Shown: positions 8,344 through 15,152 of the stretch, one piece after another
Layout of the letters: every line of letters starts with the position of its first letter
How positions within the stretch are numbered: the stretch's first letter is position 1
Virus record (IMG/VR): IMGVR_UViG_3300048588_000091
Span: 1 to 36,783 of that record
Source of the DNA: a virus
DNA length: 36,783 nt
Direction: 5' to 3' (one strand)
Position numbers and translations under genes: made by a program
Notes under the pieces: generated by a model
What the model saw: the letters and a program-made list of their open reading frames with translations, nothing else
The model's database searches: none
Told to the model about the DNA's origin: nothing

Positions 8344-11007
8344 ATGGCGACGATCACCGCTGATGAGTATCTGGACAGCGGAACCGCTCGGACCGCTGGC
8401 GAGGACTGGACCTGCAACGGCGGTCGGCTGACGGTACGCACGGACACCCGCTGGCACGCGGATGCCCCGGCCTCTATGACCGGTACGCTCGGATCGGTCT
8501 CGATCAGCGCGACGCTCGGCGGCGGCTACACCATCGACGGGCGCAATGTCCGCTGGATGGCCTACGACGCTGGCGCTGGCAACGTCCCAGCTATCGGCTC
8601 GACCATCACCGGGGGAACCTCTGGCGCGACGGGGTACATCCTGGGTATCTGGGCATCCATCACCGCAGCCCCCACGGCAGTCGGCGCAGCGGCTGGCGCT
8701 ACCGGATTCATCAAGTTCCGTGAGGTCACGGGCGCATTCGAGGACAACGAGGCGCTGACCAGCTCGGACGGCAGCGGCTTCACCGGCAATGCCAACGGCG
8801 TGGACGTGGTCGGATGGATCGAGGTGGTCCATGATCAATCCGAGGCCATCACGGTCCCCCGCTTGGGTGACATGACCGTTCGCGGTGACTGGTTTGACCT
8901 AGGCACGACCAGCGGCAGCGCCAATCAACTGGTCCAGCTTCCCACCAATGGCAGCAGCACGACCTATGGGCTGGGGCTCTGGATCGCCAATACGGCATCG
9001 CCGACCACGGACGATGACTACGACTTTTATCCGGCAATCTACATCGCTGGCATGAACACGACCAACTTCGACACCGATGAGCGGTGCAAGTTTGTGTGCA
9101 TGGAGACTGACGGACAGCTTCGCATTGGGCACAACGGCACCGGAGCGGTCTGCTATGTGCCACCGGCAGGACGTGCCATCCGCGTCCCCAATATCTTTCT
9201 GCGCCAGGCCACCACGGCGGCACGGGATACCAATGCGATCCCGCACGCGACCCTGGGCACTCGCCCAGATTTTTCAACCACAGCAGGCGGAAATCTCGAT
9301 TGGGATCATTGTTCCTGTGACTGGTATGTGCTCTTTTCCCAGCCTTATGCGGTCCGGCTTGAGAATTGCGCCTTTGAGCGGACGCTGTCCATCTCGGAAT
9401 GCGCCACTGATTTAGATATCTATGATGTCGGGATCGCCACATCAACAACAGTTGACACCAATGCCCTGGTCCTGACCTCCAACTTCGCTGGCGGGGTCAT
9501 CGAAAAGGGGTCATTCCACCGATACTCGACCGGGTCGAGTGATCACGCGGTGAGCGTCCAATTCTGCATCAACCTGTCATTCATCGACTGCCAGGCTGGC
9601 ATCATGACCTACGCCAGGACGACCAGCGGCGTTGCGTTCTATCTGAGCCAATCCGCTGATTGCGACATCACCAGGCTGACCAATTTCAATGGGCAGCTTA
9701 CCGTCAATTCCTGTTCTGAGGTGACTGTCACCGATCTGGATCACTGTGATCGCTATCTGGGTGAAACAAACTCAACTAGCGGAATCTATGCGATCCTCTT
9801 CCAGAATTGCACTGATTGCATTGCCGATGGCGTGACCTGGGGCCTCAACGACACGCAGCCGAATTGCCATCCTTATCTGGGGGTGTTCAACGAGAACGCC
9901 GGGACGCGGAACATTTTCCGTAATGTTGGGACACGGGCCGCCATCGCTGACGGCGGCAGCGCCCATAGCCCATCTTATATCTATGTGAGCGCCGGGAATT
10001 GCGTCGATACCAAGGTGCAGCGGTGCTATGTGCAGCCGACGCGCACCGGGGCGATCGCCACGCAGAACAACGACACCCGGCAAACGTTTGAACACGTCTA
10101 TGGCGACTTTTCGGACACCATGACGGTCCAGGCGCTGAACAGCATCGTCCGCAATTGTGGCGGTACCAATACCGTCAGCGCAGTTTCCTCAGTCTACGGC
10201 ACTCACTTCTGGGATGCGTTCACCTCTGACACTGAGGGTCGCGTCATCCTGTCGATGAATGAGCCAACGGAGGATACCGATGGATTCGTGACCGTGGTTG
10301 CTGGGACACCCAGGTTCACCTCGGCTGGTGGCTTGACCATGCCAACGCTCAACGATGAAATCATCATTGAGCAAAGCTATTTCGTGAAGGGGTGCACCGG
10401 CCTACCGAACACTGCACCCGTGGTGACCGGGACGAATGTCACCTATGTGAGTGGCCCAGATTGGGGCAATCACGACATCTATTTCCAGATCGATGTGAAT
10501 GATGGCTCGGGCTGGAATGGATCATGGCTGGACCTGACTGGCGCAAACCTGAACAGCTTCACCGGTGACATCGATCCAGACCTGGGGTTCAAGCTCAAGT
10601 ATCGCATCGTCTGCGACACGGCGGCCACCAACAACCTGATCAGCTACATCAGGATCAGCACCGACAGCACCTTGACGGCGCAGACCAATAATCTGTATCC
10701 GCTCGATACCGTTCCCATCACGGTCACGGTGCTAGATGTGCTGACGGGAGACCCTATCCAGAACGCCCGGGTATTCATCGAGGCCGACAGCGGGGGCCCT
10801 GCCAGCGCAGGGGAAGACATCCTGACCGGTCTGACCAATGCCTCAGGTGTCATCACTGGCACCACGGAATACGTCAGCCAGCCAGTGGTGGGGAAGGTCC
10901 GGCGTGCGTCGGCTGGCTACGGCACGTTGTATAAAACCAGCCCTATCTCGGCGACCATCGATACCGACGGTCTCGCCCTCACCATTCTGATGATTCCGGA
11001 CGAGTGA
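8344..11007 (+). CDS. Beta-helix spike- or fibre-like protein
   Basis: An 887-residue protein. The N-terminal 110 residues form a beta domain that contains the ITGGTSGATGYILG module shared with the preceding gene. From about 230 to 690 there is a repetitive Asn/Cys/Ser/Thr-rich pattern of short beta strands (for example LENCAFERTLSISECATDLD, TVNSCSEVTVTDLDH), typical of right-handed parallel beta helices of tail spikes. The C-terminus has an Ig/carboxypeptidase-regulatory-like strand domain (VTVLDVLTGDPIQNARVFIE). It is probably a receptor-binding or capsule-binding spike. The start is three bases after the previous stop with no ribosome binding site, so coupling is likely. Confidence 0.65.
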   Translation: MATITADEYLDSGTARTAGEDWTCNGGRLTVRTDTRWHADAPASMTGTLGSVSISATLGGGYTIDGRNVRWMAYDAGAGNVPAIGSTITGGTSGATGYILGIWASITAAPTAVGAAAGATGFIKFREVTGAFEDNEALTSSDGSGFTGNANGVDVVGWIEVVHDQSEAITVPRLGDMTVRGDWFDLGTTSGSANQLVQLPTNGSSTTYGLGLWIANTASPTTDDDYDFYPAIYIAGMNTTNFDTDERCKFVCMETDGQLRIGHNGTGAVCYVPPAGRAIRVPNIFLRQATTAARDTNAIPHATLGTRPDFSTTAGGNLDWDHCSCDWYVLFSQPYAVRLENCAFERTLSISECATDLDIYDVGIATSTTVDTNALVLTSNFAGGVIEKGSFHRYSTGSSDHAVSVQFCINLSFIDCQAGIMTYARTTSGVAFYLSQSADCDITRLTNFNGQLTVNSCSEVTVTDLDHCDRYLGETNSTSGIYAILFQNCTDCIADGVTWGLNDTQPNCHPYLGVFNENAGTRNIFRNVGTRAAIADGGSAHSPSYIYVSAGNCVDTKVQRCYVQPTRTGAIATQNNDTRQTFEHVYGDFSDTMTVQALNSIVRNCGGTNTVSAVSSVYGTHFWDAFTSDTEGRVILSMNEPTEDTDGFVTVVAGTPRFTSAGGLTMPTLNDEIIIEQSYFVKGCTGLPNTAPVVTGTNVTYVSGPDWGNHDIYFQIDVNDGSGWNGSWLDLTGANLNSFTGDIDPDLGFKLKYRIVCDTAATNNLISYIRISTDSTLTAQTNNLYPLDTVPITVTVLDVLTGDPIQNARVFIEADSGGPASAGEDILTGLTNASGVITGTTEYVSQPVVGKVRRASAGYGTLYKTSPISATIDTDGLALTILMIPDE

Positions 11008-11010
11008 ACC

Positions 11011-11565
11011 ATGCCACCCAGCGTTAACTGGAGCACGCAACGGATCACCATCCCGCAGAGCGACCTGACCCTGGTCAGCGGCGTGCTCTATGAGCTGGAC
11101 GTGGATGAGTTTCGCCTGGACCTCAAGGACATCGAGGACGGCGAAGAGGGCATCGCCTTCCCGGATACCCATCGACACAATACCCAGGTGACGCTGTCGG
11201 GCGTGACCTATGCCCGGACCTTCGAGGTCATCAACGGCTATACGGTGGAGTTCGAGGATACCGGCAGCCCCTACACGGTGCGCTGCATCGGTGCGAACCA
11301 CAACCTGGCTGATGTGTTCGTGGCGGGGACTACCGAGGTTTCCTTGATCATTGGCAATAGCGCGGGCCTGATCACGGTGTCGAGTGGCAGCGGCCTATCC
11401 ACGGCTCAGGACGAGGCCTTGACGTTGATCAAGAATCTGATTGAGGCCGACGAGGTCCACACAGCGACCCAGGTGAAGAAGCTACTCAAGGGCACGGCAA
11501 CGGAACTGCTGGTCAAGGACCACAGTGGCACGCCGCTGACGAGCTTCCAGGCGGTGGAGCCATGA
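11011..11565 (+). CDS. Minor structural protein, spike-associated
   Basis: A 184-residue protein. Residues 1-125 are beta-rich, with a region TYARTFEVINGYTVEFEDTG that resembles N-terminal parts of minor tail proteins of several phages. The C-terminal 50 residues become helical and charged (STAQDEALTLIKNLIEADEV). It starts three bases after the spike gene and overlaps the next small gene by ATGA, so it is in the same translation unit. A structural role beside the spike is inferred. Confidence 0.6.
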   Translation: MPPSVNWSTQRITIPQSDLTLVSGVLYELDVDEFRLDLKDIEDGEEGIAFPDTHRHNTQVTLSGVTYARTFEVINGYTVEFEDTGSPYTVRCIGANHNLADVFVAGTTEVSLIIGNSAGLITVSSGSGLSTAQDEALTLIKNLIEADEVHTATQVKKLLKGTATELLVKDHSGTPLTSFQAVEP

Positions 11566-11681
11566 TCTGGACCCTGGGCACGCCGGGCGTGTGGGCAACC
11601 TTCTGGGGGGTTGGCCTCACGGATGACGTGGAAGACCTCCCTTTTATTAACCTGTATTGCCGACGCAGAGGCAGGCGATGA
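11562..11681 (+). CDS. 39-residue peptide with ATGA junctions on both sides
   Basis: This short frame starts at the ATGA overlap with the previous stop and ends with its own TGA overlapping the ATG of the next gene at 11678. It encodes a hydrophobic, Trp-rich start (MIWTLGTPGVWATFWGVGL) and a very basic end (CRRRGRR). No family is known to me. The two exact 4-base overlaps are strong arguments that it is translated. It could be a small membrane-active or structural peptide, or only a coupling device that carries ribosomes to the next gene. Confidence 0.55.
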   Translation: MIWTLGTPGVWATFWGVGLTDDVEDLPFINLYCRRRGRR

Positions 11682-11989
11682 CCCCCGAGCAGAAGCTGGA
11701 AATCCGCCAGCAAGAGGAGGACCTACGGGCCGTGCTGGCGACGCCCCAGGGTGAGCGCGTCCTGTGGCGGATCCTGTCCAAGACCGCCCCCTTTCAGCCG
11801 ACCTTTGCCCGGTCTGATCGTGAATCAGCCTTCGCTGAGGGTCGCCGAAATCTGGGCCTATGGCTGATCGGCGAGCTTCAACGTGTTGGGCCTGACGTGT
11901 TCCCCGGGATGCTTTTGCGCCACGCAGAAGCCGTTTCGCTTTCCGCAACAAATCAGGCGGAAGCGGACAAGGACAGCGAACACGCCTAG
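11678..11989 (+). CDS. Bbp19-like phage protein
   Basis: A 103-residue protein. The pattern RVLWRILSKTAPFQP followed by FAEGRRNLGLWLIGEL matches the small Bbp19-type family found next to capsid genes of Bordetella phage BPP-1 and relatives; its role in the particle is not clear to me. ATG 11678 is chosen because it overlaps the previous stop (ATGA) and follows a purine-rich AGAGGCAGG; TTG 11657 would add seven unsupported residues. The last codons contain the GCAACAAA box of the promoter for the next gene. Confidence 0.75.
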   Translation: MTPEQKLEIRQQEEDLRAVLATPQGERVLWRILSKTAPFQPTFARSDRESAFAEGRRNLGLWLIGELQRVGPDVFPGMLLRHAEAVSLSATNQAEADKDSEHA

Positions 11990-11992
11990 GGT
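11935..11992 (+). promoter_or_regulatory. Putative leaderless promoter before scaffold gene
   Basis: TAGGGT (11987-11992) ends seven bases before the ATG at 12000. GCAACAAA starts at 11945, 42 bases before the TAG. The stretch CGTTTCGCTTTCCGCAACAA (11935-11951 and adjacent bases) differs at only two positions from the one upstream of 2447. Most of this element lies inside the 3' end of the preceding coding region. No Shine-Dalgarno sequence precedes the start. Confidence 0.55.
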
Positions 11993-11999
11993 TGCGGGC

Positions 12000-12605
12000 A
12001 TGCCTGGTGCCGCTGCCACTGATGCAACTGGAACCGCGACCGAAACCAAGGTCGGCGATGCGGCCACGGCTGCCGGTGACACGAATGCTGGCGATGCTGC
12101 CACGGCAACGCAGACCACTGGCACCGAAACCAAGACCGAAACGAAATCCGAAGACTACACCCTGGCTCCCATCGAGGGCGGCGTGTTGGACGAGGCTGGC
12201 GTTGCCCAGGTGCAGACCTTGGCCAAAGACCTCGGCCTGTCCAAAGAGGCAGCCGAGAAGTTGCTGACCGCCCAGGATGCCGCCTTCAAGGCGAACCAGG
12301 ACGCCCAGCTTTCTGCCTGGGAAGCCCGCAAATCTGAATGGGTCGAGGCCTGCAAGGCTGATCCCGAGATCGGCGGCGCGAAGGCTGAGGTCGCAGACAA
12401 GCACCTGGCCGCCGTGCTCCAGCGCTTCGACAGCACCGGCGAATTCACAAAAGAGCTGGAAGCCACTGGCTTCGACAAGCACCCCATCGTTCGCCGTTTC
12501 ATCGCCCGCATTGGCGCGTCGATGAGTGAAGACGGCGGCGCGGGTGCTGGAGCACCAGCGGCAAAGCCCAAGACGCGGGCTGAAATCCTTTATCCCAACG
12601 GCTGA
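12000..12605 (+). CDS. Capsid scaffold-like protein
   Basis: A 201-residue acidic protein just before the major capsid gene, as in BPP-1-like phages. Residues 1-50 are Ala/Thr/Glu/Lys-rich and low in complexity (GTATETKVGDAATAAGD). Residues 62-180 are helical (VAQVQTLAKDLGLSKEAAEK, LSAWEARKSEWVEACKADPE), with a basic C-terminal tail, all typical of scaffolding proteins that guide shell assembly. ATG 12000 is chosen over the upstream in-frame TTG/CTG-type starts because it follows a TAGGGT box by seven bases and the N-terminal composition changes there. A processed or protease-bearing variant is less likely, because no catalytic motif is seen. Confidence 0.75.
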   Translation: MPGAAATDATGTATETKVGDAATAAGDTNAGDAATATQTTGTETKTETKSEDYTLAPIEGGVLDEAGVAQVQTLAKDLGLSKEAAEKLLTAQDAAFKANQDAQLSAWEARKSEWVEACKADPEIGGAKAEVADKHLAAVLQRFDSTGEFTKELEATGFDKHPIVRRFIARIGASMSEDGGAGAGAPAAKPKTRAEILYPNG

Positions 12606-12625
12606 CCTGACCAAGGAATCCCCAC

Positions 12626-13597
12626 ATGGCCACCCTCTCCGGCGTAAGCCTCATCGATGTCGCCAAGATCACGGACCCGAATGGTTCGCTGGCGGTCGTT
12701 GCTGAACTGCTGACCGAATCGAATCCGATCATCGAAGATGTTCCGATGTACGAATCAAATCAGGCCACCAGTCACCAGATCACCCTCCAGACCAGCCTGC
12801 CCACGGCGGCGTATGTCAGTCACAATGAGGGCTCCCAGCCGAGTAAGGGCACCACTGATCAGGTGACCGAGCCCATCGGCATGCTGGAAAGCTGGGGTCA
12901 GGTGGCCAAGACCATCGCCGACCTCAATGGCAACACTGCCGCCTTCCGAGCGCAGAAGGCTGTGACCCATGTCGAGGCGATGGCCCAGGAGTTTGCTGGC
13001 ACCCTGATCTATGGCGATCACAGCCTTAACTCGAAAGAGTTCACCGGCCTGGCCAAGCGCCGCGCCACCCCCGGCGATCACTGCTTGGATATTGGCGCGA
13101 GCAACGATGACAACACCTCGATCTATCTCGCTGGCTGGGGCCCCGGTGGCATCTATGGCATCTACCCCAAGGGTAGCTCAGGCGGCCTGGAACATGTGAA
13201 TCTCGGGCTGGAAACCGCCACCGATTCGGCTGGTAAGCTGATCCGCGTCTATCGCGACCAATGGATCTGGAAGCATGGTATCGCCCTCGAGGATCCTCGC
13301 TGCCTCATCCGCGCTGGCTCGATCGATGTCTCGTCTGTCATGGCCGATACCGCTGGCAGCAGCATCAAGCTGCTCGAGATCATGCTCAAGATGCTGCACA
13401 AGCTCCCTGAGCGTGCGAGCCTGATGCCGGTATTCTACGTCCCTGCGTGCATCGCCTTTGTGCTCGACGCACAGGCGATGAATAAGGCCAACGTGAATCT
13501 GGTCGCTGGCATGGAAGAGGGCAAGCCCAAGACCCGCTTCCGTGGCATCCCGATCAAGAAGGTCGATCAAATCCTGGAGACTGAGATCAAGGTCTGA
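12626..13597 (+). CDS. Major capsid protein (BPP-1 Bbp17-like)
   Basis: A 323-residue shell protein. The sequence follows the pattern of BPP-1-like major capsid proteins with an HK97-type fold. It starts MATLSGVSLIDVAKITDPNG, has the EVTESN-like LLTESNPIIEDVPMYESN, the long-helix region AFRAQKAVTHVEAMAQEFAG and the C-terminal TRFRGIPIKKVDQILETE. A good ribosome binding site (AAGGAA) lies upstream, as expected for the most abundant virion protein. It sits between the scaffold and the Bbp16-like cement protein. A strong hairpin follows the gene. Confidence 0.88.
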   Translation: MATLSGVSLIDVAKITDPNGSLAVVAELLTESNPIIEDVPMYESNQATSHQITLQTSLPTAAYVSHNEGSQPSKGTTDQVTEPIGMLESWGQVAKTIADLNGNTAAFRAQKAVTHVEAMAQEFAGTLIYGDHSLNSKEFTGLAKRRATPGDHCLDIGASNDDNTSIYLAGWGPGGIYGIYPKGSSGGLEHVNLGLETATDSAGKLIRVYRDQWIWKHGIALEDPRCLIRAGSIDVSSVMADTAGSSIKLLEIMLKMLHKLPERASLMPVFYVPACIAFVLDAQAMNKANVNLVAGMEEGKPKTRFRGIPIKKVDQILETEIKV

Positions 13598-13623
13598 TCC
13601 TGATCGAAGTGAGAGTGTGCTGA

Positions 13624-13650
13624 CCCCCGGCGTCCAGGTGACGGCGGGGG
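13624..13650 (+). terminator. Hairpin between capsid and cement genes
   Basis: CCCCCGGCGTC (13624-13634) pairs with GACGGCGGGGG (13640-13650) across a five-base loop, with one G-G mismatch in an 11-base stem. No T-run follows, so it is not a classic intrinsic terminator. It may partly attenuate transcription or protect the 3' end of the capsid message, giving more capsid than downstream product. Confidence 0.45.
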
Positions 13651-13682
13651 ATCGGCGTCGAAAACCTCCCGGAGAGTACCAG

Positions 13683-14123
13683 ATGAACACCGACGCCAAA
13701 CTCTTGCTGTGCAGCGCCCTCACCTTTGCCACGGGCGGCGGCCAAGGCTCGACCAACGTCATCGACCTGGACGAAACCGGTCGGCGCATCGGTGCCGGTG
13801 AGCCTCTGGCTGTGGAGTTGAATGTCACCACAGCCGCCACTGATACCGGAGACGAAACCTATACCTTCGCGGTACGCACCAGTTCAGCCGAGAACATGGG
13901 TACCCCGACCACTCAGGAGACGGTGACCATTGCCCGCACGGCGCTGACGCTGGGCTCCAAGCACCTGATCCCGCTCAGTGGCGTCAAGGACTACCTGCGT
14001 TACTTGGACCTGTACTTCACGGGCACCAATGATCCCAGCGTCGGCATCACGGCTCACCTGGTGCCCCTGGCCGGTGTGGGCAACACCAAGGAATACGCCA
14101 CCGCTGGCGGCTTCACCAACTGA
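13683..14123 (+). CDS. Capsid cement protein (BPP-1 Bbp16-like)
   Basis: A 146-residue beta-rich protein. Bbp16 in BPP-1 is the jellyroll cement protein that clamps capsid proteins from outside. Matching features are the start MNTDAKLLLCSALTF, the segment STNVIDLDETGRRIGAGEPL and the strands DYLRYLDLYFTGTND. The ATG at 13683 follows the ribosome binding site GGAGAG; the frame is open further upstream, but that part is basic, out of character and lies across the hairpin. The order Bbp19, scaffold, Bbp17, Bbp16 is the same as in BPP-1. Confidence 0.8.
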   Translation: MNTDAKLLLCSALTFATGGGQGSTNVIDLDETGRRIGAGEPLAVELNVTTAATDTGDETYTFAVRTSSAENMGTPTTQETVTIARTALTLGSKHLIPLSGVKDYLRYLDLYFTGTNDPSVGITAHLVPLAGVGNTKEYATAGGFTN

Positions 14124-14158
14124 GCCGCTGACAGCTATTTCTTCAAGGATCCCCAGCT

Positions 14159-14473
14159 ATGCCAACGTATCGAGCAACCCGCGACATCATGGTGGAAGGC
14201 CTTGGACGCATCCGCAAAGGTGCGGTGTTCACGGTCTCGGATAAGACGCCGGTCCACAAGTCTGCTGAGAAAGTGGTTAGCCAGAAGGAACTGGAGCAGG
14301 CCGCGATCTATCTGAACGAGAAGGCAGCCAAGGAGGCCAAGGAGGCTGAGGCTGCTGAGAAGCGTGCCGCCGATGCCAAAGCCAAAGCCGACAGGGAGCG
14401 CGAGGAAGCCGATGCGGCAGCCAAAGCGGCCAAGGACGCAGAGGCCAAAGCGAAGGGCGACAAGAAGGGCTGA
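14159..14473 (+). CDS. Small protein with SH3-like start and charged coiled coil
   Basis: A 104-residue protein. Residues 1-40 (MPTYRATRDIMVEGLGRIRK) look like a small beta domain of the kind seen in head-tail accessory proteins. Residues 45-104 are an uninterrupted Ala/Lys/Glu helix (AAKEAKEAEAAEKRAADAKA) ending in basic residues. The ribosome binding site AAGGAT lies ten bases upstream. It follows the cement protein and comes before a strong hairpin, so it ends the head cluster. The function is unknown. Confidence 0.65.
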   Translation: MPTYRATRDIMVEGLGRIRKGAVFTVSDKTPVHKSAEKVVSQKELEQAAIYLNEKAAKEAKEAEAAEKRAADAKAKADREREEADAAAKAAKDAEAKAKGDKKG

Positions 14474-14501
14474 CCGCCGCCCCATCCCTGGCGCTGCTTT
14501 G

Positions 14502-14533
14502 CAGACCCGGCGGCGTCATGCCTGCCGGGTCTG
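14502..14533 (+). terminator. Strong hairpin ending the head cluster
   Basis: CAGACCCGGC (14502-14511) pairs perfectly with GCCGGGTCTG (14524-14533). The stem continues with GGC/GCC (14512-14514 and 14520-14522) around a GTCAT loop with one bulged T, giving 13 base pairs in all. Only two T residues follow, so it is more likely a partial terminator or processing/stability element than a full stop. The tail adaptor gene starts 17 bases later. Confidence 0.5.
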
Positions 14534-14549
14534 TTCATGAAGGAACCCC

Positions 14550-15152
14550 ATGCCTGCAACCAGCACCACCCAGATCGCCAACTTGGCGCTGTCGCACCTG
14601 GGCATCGGCATGGAGATCAGCGACCTGGGCACCGAGAACAGCACCGAGGCAGCGGCGTGCAGATTGCACTATCAGCCGGTGCTGGACACCTTGCTGGAGC
14701 GGCATCCCTGGGCATGGGCGAATGCCACGGCCACGCTGGCGCTGGTCGACGAGGACCCGACCCAGGAGTGGACCTACAGCTATCGCCTGCCCGTCAATTG
14801 CGCTGCGCCTCGCCGGATCCTGAGCCCTCTGGGTCACATGGATCCCAATCCGATTCCCTTCCTGCGGGTCGATGATGCCAGCGGTGGGCTGATCTACTGC
14901 GATGAGGCCGAGCCCGTCCTGGAATACACCAAGCTGATCACCAACGTGGCGCTGTTCCCGATGGTCTTTGTTCGCGCGCTGGAGTGGGCACTGGCTGAGC
15001 AGATCGCGGAACTCTTGAGTGCGAAGCCGGAGCGGGCCGAACGGGCGCGGCAGATGGCTGAGGACTGGATCCTCAAGGCGATGGCGGCGGACGGCAACCA
15101 GAGCCGCAACCAAGCCATGCCGGATAGTGAATTCATGCGGGCGAGACTCTGA
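14550..15152 (+). CDS. Tail adaptor (T7 gp11-like tail tubular protein A)
   Basis: A 200-residue, mostly helical protein. The start TQIANLALSHLGIG, then EAAACRLHYQPVLDTLLERHPWAWA, are characteristic of gp11/gp4-type adaptor proteins that form the ring between the portal and the nozzle. The length is close to that of the family (about 190-210). A ribosome binding site AAGGAA is six to eight bases upstream. Its stop overlaps the nozzle gene start by one base (TGATG). The C-terminal helix (AKPERAERARQMAEDWILKA) fits the known helical bundle. Confidence 0.85.
   Translation: MPATSTTQIANLALSHLGIGMEISDLGTENSTEAAACRLHYQPVLDTLLERHPWAWANATATLALVDEDPTQEWTYSYRLPVNCAAPRRILSPLGHMDPNPIPFLRVDDASGGLIYCDEAEPVLEYTKLITNVALFPMVFVRALEWALAEQIAELLSAKPERAERARQMAEDWILKAMAADGNQSRNQAMPDSEFMRARL

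Noticed and set aside
12626-15152. Diversity-generating retroelement like that of BPP-1
   Set aside because: The head genes resemble BPP-1, but no reverse transcriptase or adenine-mutated template/variable repeat pair was seen in the window.
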